12,816 bases of DNA from contig MFIE01000003.1 in assembly GCA_001778785.1 (NCBI GenBank), positions 11,581 through 24,396 on the forward strand, written 5' to 3'. A program made the position numbers and the translations under genes. Positions 6,663 through 12,816 of the stretch are shown here, in pieces. Source of the stretch: Candidatus Giovannonibacteria bacterium RIFCSPLOWO2_01_FULL_46_13. Its GTDB lineage: Bacteria; Patescibacteriota; Minisyncoccia; JACPKW01; UBA11713. The notes under the pieces were generated by a model that saw nothing but the letters and a program-made list of their open reading frames with translations, did not search any database and had not been told where the DNA came from. How positions within the stretch are numbered: the stretch's first letter is position 1; every line of letters begins with the position of its first letter.

Positions 6663-6691
6663 TAGACAAAAAATTCTCAATAATATATAGT
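6663..6691 (+). promoter_or_regulatory. Promoter for the GT2 fusion/GT-C unit
   Basis: TAGACA (6663-6668) and TATAGT (6686-6691) are 17 bases apart, each five of six to consensus. The promoter begins 5 bases after the protease stop. Transcription would start near 6698, leaving a leader of about 75 bases that contains the hairpins described next. Confidence 0.55.
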
Positions 6692-6707
6692 ATGCACTAG
6701 CAGATTC

Positions 6708-6758
6708 CTATCTGGCAGGGAAACCTAGATAGCTTTTGGTTTTTAAAGGTTTCTTTTT
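6708..6758 (+). terminator. Overlapping terminator-like hairpins, possibly a conditional leader
   Basis: Two mutually exclusive structures are visible. First: CTATCT (6708-6713), a GGC bulge, AGG, a GAAA tetraloop, CCT and AGATAG (6727-6732), giving nine base pairs, then CTTTTGGTTTTT. Second: GAAACCT (6720-6726) pairs perfectly with AGGTTTC (6747-6753), followed by TTTTT (6754-6758). Either could stop transcription from the protease gene. Because a good promoter lies upstream, the pair could instead act as an attenuator for the next gene. Termination is plausible; regulation is inference. Confidence 0.5.
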
Positions 6759-6773
6759 AGCCCAAAAAGGCTA
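6758..6773 (+). promoter_or_regulatory. Small hairpin touching the GT2 fusion start codon
   Basis: TAGCC (6758-6762), CAAAAA and GGCTA (6769-6773) can form a 5-bp stem whose last base is the A of ATG 6773. The only SD-like bases, AAGG (6767-6770), lie in it but just 2 bases from the ATG, too close to work normally. It could reduce initiation or be chance. Confidence 0.25.
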
Positions 6774-8929
6774 TGCATGCCCTGGTAGTAATCCCAACAT
6801 TTAATGAGAGATATAATATTCTCAAGGTTCTCAACGCCATAGTAAGGGAGAGATCTCTTCTTTATGATGACAAAATTTCCGTACTCGTGGCGGATGATTT
6901 TTCTCCAGACGGCACTGCAGACATCGTTCACAATTTTTCCAAGAATAATGAGGGAATATATCTTATAAGCGGCAGAAAGCAAGGTCTCGGGATTGCTTAT
7001 AGGAGGGCTTTCAAATGTCTAGTTGATGGCTACTTGAGGACGCCGGATTCGCCAGAGGAATTTCGTCTTCCATTTTCACTGAATGAGGTAGATGTAGTGT
7101 TTGAGATGGACGCGGACCTCTCACATAACCCGGCAGATATCCCACGCTTTTTGGCAAAAATTAGAAGTGGCTATGATTTTGTCATCGGGTCTAGATATGT
7201 TGAGGGTGGCGCAGTAACAGGGGGATGGCCTTTCTCGAGAAGGTTTATCAGTAAATTTGGTAATATTTTTGCGCGGTACTTCGCACGGCTACATGGCGTG
7301 CATGATTGTACGAGCGGTTTTCGTGCGATACGCTCTTCTCTCTTGGCGGGCATGAATTTTAATGCGCTCGGGATGAACGGATATGCGTTCCAGATTTCTT
7401 TCCTCTATCAGGCAATTCGACGAGGGGCACAAGTTTCAGAAATACCTATAATATTTGCAGACCGAACGGAAGGAAAATCAAAGATGAGATTCAAAGATAT
7501 TATGGAATTTGGTTTTACGTGCCTATTTATTCGAGTTCGCGAAGTTTTTTCGTGGCTTATTTCTAATATTTATCCGGTATTTATAGTTTCTTCAGCGCTC
7601 TTTCTTTCTGGTATATTATACGGGCTTATTACCCTTGAGAGCATTATTGTTACCACGGTAGTCGTTATCTCTGCCATACTAATTTCTCAGGGAATATTTA
7701 GCCTATATTGGATGCTTTTCGCTTGGGAAAATCCGGTGCGATTATTTTCTGAGAAAATTCCTAAGAAGTTCTTGGAATCGCGCTACTCATTTACCGCCCT
7801 TGTGCCCGCTCGGCACGAAACTCATGTTATCGCCGATACAATTCGAGCTGTACACCGCATCGATTACCCGGCGGAACTAAAGGAAACTCTCATTTTATGC
7901 CGGTCCGACGACGTTGAGACTATTTCTGCGGCAGAGAAGGCCATTCGCGAAATTGCTTCGGGAAACATCAGGCTTGTAATTTTCGATGATCTCCCGATTA
8001 CAAAAGCGCACAGCTTAAACGTGGGGCTAAAAGAAGCGAAGAATGACATCGTCACTATTTTTGATGCGGAAGATGAGCCGCATCCAGAAATGTATAAAGC
8101 GATTAATACTGTTTTTTTGAGCAATAATGTAGACGTTGTCCAGTCAGGAGTCCAGCTTATGAACCATGACTCCCACTGGTTCTCCGGACTAAATGTCCTT
8201 GAATATTTTTTCTGGTTTAAGTCTGGCTTACATTTTTTCTCGCTTGTCGGCTCTATGGTCCCGCTAGCGGGGAATACTGTTTTCTTTAGGCGCGCATGGC
8301 TTACGAGGGTTAATGGATGGGACGAAAAATGCCTTACCGAAGACGCGGATATTGGTATTCGCTTGAGCAATGCCGGAGCAAATATAAAAGTTGTCTATAG
8401 TGAGGAGCATGTTACCAAGGAGGAAACCCCCGCAAACATTAAGGAATTTATACGACAGCGTACGCGGTGGAATCATGGTTTTTTGCAGATATTCACGAAG
8501 GGAGAGTGGAAGGAATTACCAACCTTGCGGCAGAAAATTTTTGCAATTTATATCCTGCTTTCGCCGATAGTACAGGCATCATTTCTACTTTATATACCGT
8601 TCAGCATAGTAATTTCCCTTACACAAGAGTTGCCTTTGGGTATAGCTCTTTTCTCGTATACCCCACTCTATATATTTCTTTTCCAGCTCCTCACTTTTAT
8701 GATTGGCATGTACGAATTTACAAGGGCATACAAGCTAAAATTTTCTTGGCTCGTACCATTTAAAATTCTTGTCACATTTTATCCTTATCAAGCATTGTTG
8801 CTCATTTCTTCAATGCGGGCTCTCTACCGCATGTCCGCCCAAATAAACATTTGGGAGAAAACACTTCATCAAAACGCCCATCGCGAAATTATACATATAC
8901 CAGCAGTAATTCCAGAAACAGAAATATGA
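6773..8929 (+). CDS. Fused polyprenol-phosphate mannosyltransferase-like GT2 and XagB-like membrane GT2
   Basis: This 718-residue protein carries two glycosyltransferase domains. Residues 1-250 match dolichyl/polyprenyl-phosphate mannosyltransferases: VVIPTFNE (5-12), DDFSPDGT (41-48), DAD (113-115), GSRYVEGG (139-146), TSGFRA (180-185). These move a sugar, often mannose, from a nucleotide onto polyprenyl phosphate. Two membrane segments (about 267-316) link to the second domain (about 338-580), with TALVPARHE (341-349), metal-binding DAEDEP (431-436), TEDADIGIRL (522-531) and QRTRW (562-566), a pattern of XagB/CESA-like enzymes. Membrane helices near 587-680 complete it. Each half looks intact, so it is a true fusion, not a frameshift. 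Its stop overlaps the GT-C start by four bases (ATGA), so lipid-linked sugar production and use are probably coupled. The sugar and the second domain's acceptor are not determined. Confidence 0.9.
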   Translation: MHALVVIPTFNERYNILKVLNAIVRERSLLYDDKISVLVADDFSPDGTADIVHNFSKNNEGIYLISGRKQGLGIAYRRAFKCLVDGYLRTPDSPEEFRLPFSLNEVDVVFEMDADLSHNPADIPRFLAKIRSGYDFVIGSRYVEGGAVTGGWPFSRRFISKFGNIFARYFARLHGVHDCTSGFRAIRSSLLAGMNFNALGMNGYAFQISFLYQAIRRGAQVSEIPIIFADRTEGKSKMRFKDIMEFGFTCLFIRVREVFSWLISNIYPVFIVSSALFLSGILYGLITLESIIVTTVVVISAILISQGIFSLYWMLFAWENPVRLFSEKIPKKFLESRYSFTALVPARHETHVIADTIRAVHRIDYPAELKETLILCRSDDVETISAAEKAIREIASGNIRLVIFDDLPITKAHSLNVGLKEAKNDIVTIFDAEDEPHPEMYKAINTVFLSNNVDVVQSGVQLMNHDSHWFSGLNVLEYFFWFKSGLHFFSLVGSMVPLAGNTVFFRRAWLTRVNGWDEKCLTEDADIGIRLSNAGANIKVVYSEEHVTKEETPANIKEFIRQRTRWNHGFLQIFTKGEWKELPTLRQKIFAIYILLSPIVQASFLLYIPFSIVISLTQELPLGIALFSYTPLYIFLFQLLTFMIGMYEFTRAYKLKFSWLVPFKILVTFYPYQALLLISSMRALYRMSAQINIWEKTLHQNAHREIIHIPAVIPETEI

Positions 8930-10437
8930 CAAATAACCTATTCCAAAATTTTATTTCAAAGAGGGTTGCGGTGATTCTATTGATCGTCCTTGTCGCGCTT
9001 ATCTCCCATTCCTATAACGCCTTTCATTTTCCATACTATGAAGCAGACGAAGGGACTTATATGTCGCAGGCGTGGTCGGTGGTGTCCATGGGTAAACTTG
9101 CTCCTCACACATACTCCTACGACCATGCTCCAGCGGGATGGATATTAATAGCGCTTTGGTCGAAACTTACTATGGGGTTTTCTACGTTTGGCTTTTCAAT
9201 AAACTCTGGCCGTGCGCTTATGATTTTGATACATATCGCTTCTTCTTTGTTGCTCTATTCTATAGCTAAGCGTTTAACTAAAAGTGAGGTTGTCGGCTTA
9301 GTCTCCGCCCTGCTTTTTTCCCTTTCTCCACTTGCGATCCACGACCAAAGGCGTGTCTTACTTGATAATATAATGGTTTTTTGGGTATTATTTTCTCTTT
9401 TTTTGGCGATTGGCGAGGGCAGAAAACTCCGACATTTTATGTTGAGTGCGGTTGCGTTCGGCATTGCGATTTTGACGAAAGAACCGGCCATTTTCTTTCT
9501 TCCCGGATTTCTATATATTGTGTTCAAAAATTCGCAGTTAAATATACGGCGATTTGCGGTTTTCCAATGGTTTGCGATTGTTCTTGCGATTGTCTCCGTG
9601 TATTTTTTGTACGCCCTCTTAAAAAATGAGTTTTTTCAATCTGGTACTTTTCTCGGTGGAGATGCGCCCCATGTAAGTTTTGTCGAGACAATGAAATATC
9701 AGCTTTCCAGAGATGGGGGTTTTTTCCTTAGTCCAGATAGCGATTTTAGGAGCAACTTAAAATTTTGGCTTGGGAGAGAATATGGTGATCCAATTATTAT
9801 AGTGATGGGAATACTATCACTTTTTATTGTTTCTGTTTTATCATTTTTCTATGGACGTTTGCGCGTAGCGGCTTTATTGAGTTGGCTTTATATACTGTAT
9901 CTTATTCGTGGCGGAAATGTGATCGGATTTTACATATTACCGCTTCTGCCTTTTCTTGCTTTAAACGTCGCTATTTGCGTAAAGGCTATATTGATTTATT
10001 TTGAACGCTGGAATTCAAAACGGTTTGGCGTAGCGGCAGTGCTGTTGTTCCTCTCGCCTTTTCTCGTTTACTACGCTACCCATACAGATATTTATACAAA
10101 GGACCAGACTTCCGGGCAGATTGCGGCCGTCGAGTGGATGCATGAAAATATTAGAGAGAACGCCGTCGTGCTTATAGATAATTACGCCTTTATTGAATTG
10201 AATTCTGTCCCTGGGAACTTTTACTATTATTGGAAAGCTGAAAGAGATCCAGAGATTAAGGCGAATATCTTAAAGGGCGATTGGAGAAATGTAGATTACC
10301 TCTTGGCAACTCCCCAGATGACCAGTGACATCGCCGATGCTGACCTCGAACTTACCAAGAACGCGTATATGAATTCATCTTCCGTGAAGCGCTTTGAAGA
10401 TTTTGGATGGTATGTTGAAATTAGGTCGGTAAATTGA
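8926..10437 (+). CDS. GT-C membrane glycosyltransferase (GT39/ArnT-like)
   Basis: This 503-residue polytopic protein probably transfers a sugar from a polyprenyl-phosphate donor to an acceptor on the outer face of the membrane. After a first helix (about 13-28), the first external loop holds the hallmark acidic pair Asp41-Glu42 in YYEADEG, then YDHAPAGW (65-72), as in PMT/ArnT-type enzymes. LLDNIMVFW (145-153) and LTKEPAIFFLPG (183-194) are also typical of this group. About ten helices reach residue 384; residues 385-503 form a soluble tail with WMHENIRENAVVLID (404-418), as in many GT39-like proteins. The start is ATG 8926, overlapping the upstream stop as ATGA; a frame open from 8851 is rejected because its extra codons are the upstream gene in another frame. 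The neighbouring mannosyltransferase-like domain probably supplies its donor. Substrate and acceptor are unknown. Confidence 0.87.
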   Translation: MTNNLFQNFISKRVAVILLIVLVALISHSYNAFHFPYYEADEGTYMSQAWSVVSMGKLAPHTYSYDHAPAGWILIALWSKLTMGFSTFGFSINSGRALMILIHIASSLLLYSIAKRLTKSEVVGLVSALLFSLSPLAIHDQRRVLLDNIMVFWVLFSLFLAIGEGRKLRHFMLSAVAFGIAILTKEPAIFFLPGFLYIVFKNSQLNIRRFAVFQWFAIVLAIVSVYFLYALLKNEFFQSGTFLGGDAPHVSFVETMKYQLSRDGGFFLSPDSDFRSNLKFWLGREYGDPIIIVMGILSLFIVSVLSFFYGRLRVAALLSWLYILYLIRGGNVIGFYILPLLPFLALNVAICVKAILIYFERWNSKRFGVAAVLLFLSPFLVYYATHTDIYTKDQTSGQIAAVEWMHENIRENAVVLIDNYAFIELNSVPGNFYYYWKAERDPEIKANILKGDWRNVDYLLATPQMTSDIADADLELTKNAYMNSSSVKRFEDFGWYVEIRSVN

Positions 10438-10463
10438 CAATGTTTAAGTTATTATATTATACT
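10434..10463 (+). promoter_or_regulatory. Promoter for the PQQ-dehydrogenase-like gene, overlapping the upstream stop
   Basis: TTGACA (10434-10439, perfect) and TATACT (10458-10463, five of six) are 18 bases apart. The -35 contains the TGA stop of the GT-C gene (10435-10437). Transcription would start near 10470, only about 5 bases before ATG 10475, so the mRNA is leaderless or nearly so. There is no visible terminator in between. Confidence 0.75.
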
Positions 10464-10474
10464 TTTAGGTCACT

Positions 10475-12816
10475 ATGAAAAATAAGAAAATACCATATTT
10501 GCTCGCATTCGCTACAGCCGCAATCTTTGCGTTTTCTTTCTCTGTCGCTTTGGCTCTAGACTTGCCGCGCGGTTTTTCGTTCGAATCTGTATATACAGGA
10601 TTTAATTTTCCGGTTGCCGCCAAGTTTGCTCCCGATGGGAGGATTTTCGTTGTCGAGAAAAATGGAGTAGTGAAGGTGATAAAAAACGGGGTTGTCCTTC
10701 CGGATCCATTTATCACACTTCCGAATGTTAACGATTACAATGACCGCGGGCTTTTAGATATCGCGTTTGACCCGGACTTTGCGGTTAACCAACATGTTTA
10801 CATATTCTATACATATGAGGATAACGCCAGTGATTACATTGGCACTAAAACTGCCCGGCTAACTCGAGTTACCGCTGACGGCGACGTAGCACTGCTCGGG
10901 AGCGAGGTTGTTATATTGGGTACCGAGGTTGGGAGCTCCTGCGAAAATTTTCCATCAGGCGCCGACTGCATTCCTTCTGATTCTCCCAGCCACACCATCG
11001 GTTCTATTCGCTTCGCATCGGATGGCTCCATGTTCGTTTCAATGGGAGATGGGGCCTCGTTCGTTGAAGCTGATCCATTGGCACTGCGTTCACAGAATTT
11101 GGATTCTTTGGCTGGAAAAATTTTGCATATTAATAAAGATGGAACTGGAATTCCTTCAAACCCATTTTATACTGGAGACCCAGATGATAACCGCTCTAAG
11201 ATTTGGGCGTATGGGTTCCGTAATCCGTTTAGGTTCGAGCTCGACCCGGTTTCGGGCATCCCCATTGTTGGCGATGTAGGGTGGATCTCGATCGAAGAAA
11301 TAAATATCGCGAAAGCTGGACAAAATTTCGGCTGGCCGTGCTGGGAAGGGATGGAACACCAAGCTGGCTACGAATCATTTTCTGTCTGCGAGGGACTCTA
11401 TGCCGACGGTTCAGACGTAAAGCCTGTTCATTATTATGTTCATCCGCCTGGCGCAGCCGTGATAGGGGGAACATTTTATATGGGGACAATTTATCCTGCC
11501 GAATATCAGGGCGCGTATTTCTTTGGGGATTATGCGAGAAGCGAGATCGGATATTTTAAGTTGGATGAGTTTGGCGATGTAATTCCAGGAAGCTTCGCTT
11601 ATTTTACGCATGAGGCTTCGGCGCCAGTACATTTTTTTATCGGGCCAGACACGGATTTATATTTTGTTGCTATCTTTCCAGGCGATATTGTCCGCGTTAA
11701 ATATAACTTTGAAAATAGTGCCCCAACGGCCGAAGCTGTTGCGGATCCAATTGCCGGACCTCTTCCATTGACGGTCCAATTCTCAAGTGACACTTCGAAC
11801 GACCCAGATGGCGACCCAATGACTTTCTTCTGGGATTTTGGAGATGGGGATACTTCAGCGGAAGCTAACCCCTCTCATGTTTATCTTTCAGCTGGACAAT
11901 TTACAGCCACGCTTACTGCGACTGACAGCTTTGCTGCCGAGGATAGCGATTCCGTTGTCATACATCCCGGTGAAAATATTCCAGAAGCGGAGATCCTTTC
12001 TCCGGAGGGAGGGCCTTTATATATTGCTGGGCAGATTGTAAATTTTGAGGGCGGCGCGAGCGACGTGGAGGATGAGACTTTCCCGGATTCAAGTTTTTCC
12101 TGGGATTTGGTCGCGCACCACTGCCCATTTGGCGATTGCCATACGCATATCCTTTTAAGCCGAACGGGACCGACGGGCAGTTTCGCTATACCGGACCACG
12201 ATGACGACACGCATTACGAATTGATTTTAACGGTGACCGACAGCACTGGGCTAAGCGATACCGCGAACGTTTTATTGAATATGGAGACCGTGACACTTAC
12301 TTTTGAAACCAACCCGGAGGGGTTAAATTTGATTTATGGCGGCATTTCTCAACCTACGCCATTTACAGTCAGCGCAGTTGTTAATGGCTCAAGAACTATT
12401 GCGGCTCCGACACCGCAGGGCCCCAACAATTTTACAGCCTGGTCTGACGGGGGCCTGCAACAGCACTCAATTGTTGTACCGTCTACGGCGACAACGTACA
12501 CTGCAGAATTTACCACCCTCGAAGGAGGCGCATTTTTTGGAAACTATTTCTCAAACCCAAACCTTCTTGGCTCTCCGGCCCTTTCGCGCCAGGATGCAGA
12601 AATCAACTTCGACTGGGGGCTTTCCGCTCCAGATCCAGTTGTCCCTGCCGACAATTTCTCCGTCCGCTGGGTGAAAAATGATGAATTTGAAGATGGGATA
12701 TACCAATTCAGCGTTACAGCGGACGACGGTGTTAGACTTTTTATTGATGGAGCCCCGGTAATAAATGAGTGGCAAGATCAATCGTCAGCCTCGTATACAG
12801 TAGAACAAGTTATGAC
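10475..12816 (+). CDS. Secreted PQQ-dependent sugar dehydrogenase-like protein with PKD and PA14 domains (partial)
   Basis: The frame is open for 780 codons and runs off the window, so the 3' end is missing. A signal peptide (about 1-27, cleavage after ALA) leads to a six-bladed propeller of the soluble glucose dehydrogenase/HHIP-like family (about 32-410). Motifs: FAPDGRIFVVEK (51-62), His173 in SHTIGSIRFASDG at the catalytic-His position, GKILHINKDG (214-223), AYGFRNPFRFELDP (245-258), EEIN (274-277), NFGWPCWEG (284-292). These enzymes oxidise sugars with PQQ. A PKD domain (about 417-497, WDFGDGD) follows, then a PKD-like domain with a His/Cys cluster HHCPFGDCHTH (548-558), a small beta domain with AWSDGG (655-660) and the start of a PA14 carbohydrate-binding domain (about 685 on, ADDGVRLFIDG). 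Paired Cys 156/165, 289/305 and 550/555 suggest disulfides. Enzymatic activity is unproven; adhesion is the alternative. Confidence 0.92.
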   Translation, partial: MKNKKIPYLLAFATAAIFAFSFSVALALDLPRGFSFESVYTGFNFPVAAKFAPDGRIFVVEKNGVVKVIKNGVVLPDPFITLPNVNDYNDRGLLDIAFDPDFAVNQHVYIFYTYEDNASDYIGTKTARLTRVTADGDVALLGSEVVILGTEVGSSCENFPSGADCIPSDSPSHTIGSIRFASDGSMFVSMGDGASFVEADPLALRSQNLDSLAGKILHINKDGTGIPSNPFYTGDPDDNRSKIWAYGFRNPFRFELDPVSGIPIVGDVGWISIEEINIAKAGQNFGWPCWEGMEHQAGYESFSVCEGLYADGSDVKPVHYYVHPPGAAVIGGTFYMGTIYPAEYQGAYFFGDYARSEIGYFKLDEFGDVIPGSFAYFTHEASAPVHFFIGPDTDLYFVAIFPGDIVRVKYNFENSAPTAEAVADPIAGPLPLTVQFSSDTSNDPDGDPMTFFWDFGDGDTSAEANPSHVYLSAGQFTATLTATDSFAAEDSDSVVIHPGENIPEAEILSPEGGPLYIAGQIVNFEGGASDVEDETFPDSSFSWDLVAHHCPFGDCHTHILLSRTGPTGSFAIPDHDDDTHYELILTVTDSTGLSDTANVLLNMETVTLTFETNPEGLNLIYGGISQPTPFTVSAVVNGSRTIAAPTPQGPNNFTAWSDGGLQQHSIVVPSTATTYTAEFTTLEGGAFFGNYFSNPNLLGSPALSRQDAEINFDWGLSAPDPVVPADNFSVRWVKNDEFEDGIYQFSVTADDGVRLFIDGAPVINEWQDQSSASYTVEQVM

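Noticed and set aside
6698..6772. Known riboswitch (preQ1 or c-di-GMP) in the leader
   Set aside because: I looked for the conserved cores of these classes and did not find them; only competing helices are visible, so it is reported as an unclassified structure.
7864..8370. 168-codon open frame on the minus strand
   Set aside because: It lies wholly inside the well-supported second GT2 domain, has Ser/Thr/Lys-rich low-information sequence and no family resemblance; it is a shadow.
8851..8925. Longer start for the GT-C protein
   Set aside because: The extra 25 codons are the end of the upstream glycosyltransferase read in another frame; the ATGA overlap at 8926 is the natural start and leads straight into the first membrane helix.
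6658..10437. Horizontally acquired island suggested by slightly different codon feel
   Set aside because: No direct repeats, tRNA, integrase or transposase flank it and I could not compute composition; a codon-usage comparison of the genes on each side would be needed.
10908..12674. Several plus-strand open frames of 67-123 codons (10908, 11281, 11838, 12336)
   Set aside because: All are out-of-frame readings of the large PQQ-dehydrogenase-like gene, whose frame is open from 10475 to the window end and carries strong motifs.
1..12816. CRISPR arrays, tRNA/rRNA genes, insertion sequences, toxin-antitoxin or phage-defence genes
   Set aside because: No repeat-spacer pattern, cloverleaf, transposase motif or defence-type domain was seen on either strand.

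Overview
The window is about 12.8 kb of gene-dense bacterial DNA with every supported gene on the + strand and no gene-free stretch longer than about 120 bases. No RNA genes, CRISPR arrays or insertion sequences were seen. TAA, TAG and TGA all act as stops, so the genetic code is standard. Very short spacers, overlapping genes, near-absence of Shine-Dalgarno sites, small conserved proteins (DUF1653, YwbE-like) and large secreted adhesin-like proteins fit a Candidate Phyla Radiation (Patescibacteria/Parcubacteria-like) genome. That placement is inference from style; no marker gene is present.

Layout. (a) 1-529: tail of a probable NUDIX hydrolase, a DUF1653 protein and a YwbE/DUF2196 protein, joined by 11- and 14-base overlaps. 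(b) 580-1135: a membrane-anchored FKBP-type prolyl isomerase closed by a clean intrinsic terminator. (c) 1140-4833: a strong sigma70-type promoter drives a hyaluronan/chitin-synthase-like (NodC/HAS-type) processive GT2, a PgaB/NodB-type polysaccharide deacetylase with a C-terminal jelly-roll domain, and a secreted jelly-roll protein. (d) 4855-6657: a secreted subtilisin-family protease with propeptide, polyproline linker and C-terminal beta-sandwich domain. (e) 6663-10437: a promoter and a structured leader/terminator region, then a fusion of a polyprenol-phosphate mannosyltransferase-like GT2 with a second, XagB-like membrane GT2, then a GT-C (GT39/ArnT-like) transferase coupled by an ATGA overlap. 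(f) 10434-end: a promoter whose -35 box overlaps the preceding stop codon, and a very large secreted PQQ-sugar-dehydrogenase-like protein with PKD and PA14 modules that runs off the window. This last gene is the longest coding region present and has no stop inside the window.

How it fits together: the window looks like a cell-surface glycan and exoprotein locus. The HAS/NodC-like enzyme would polymerise and export a hexosamine glycan, the deacetylase would partly de-N-acetylate it outside the membrane, and the jelly-roll domains would hold or modify it. The GT2-GT2/GT-C pair would make a lipid-linked sugar and transfer it to an extracytoplasmic acceptor. The protease, prolyl isomerase and PQQ-dehydrogenase-like protein would mature, fold or modify surface polymers. 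The domain calls are firm; the pathway and the glycan's identity are inferred.
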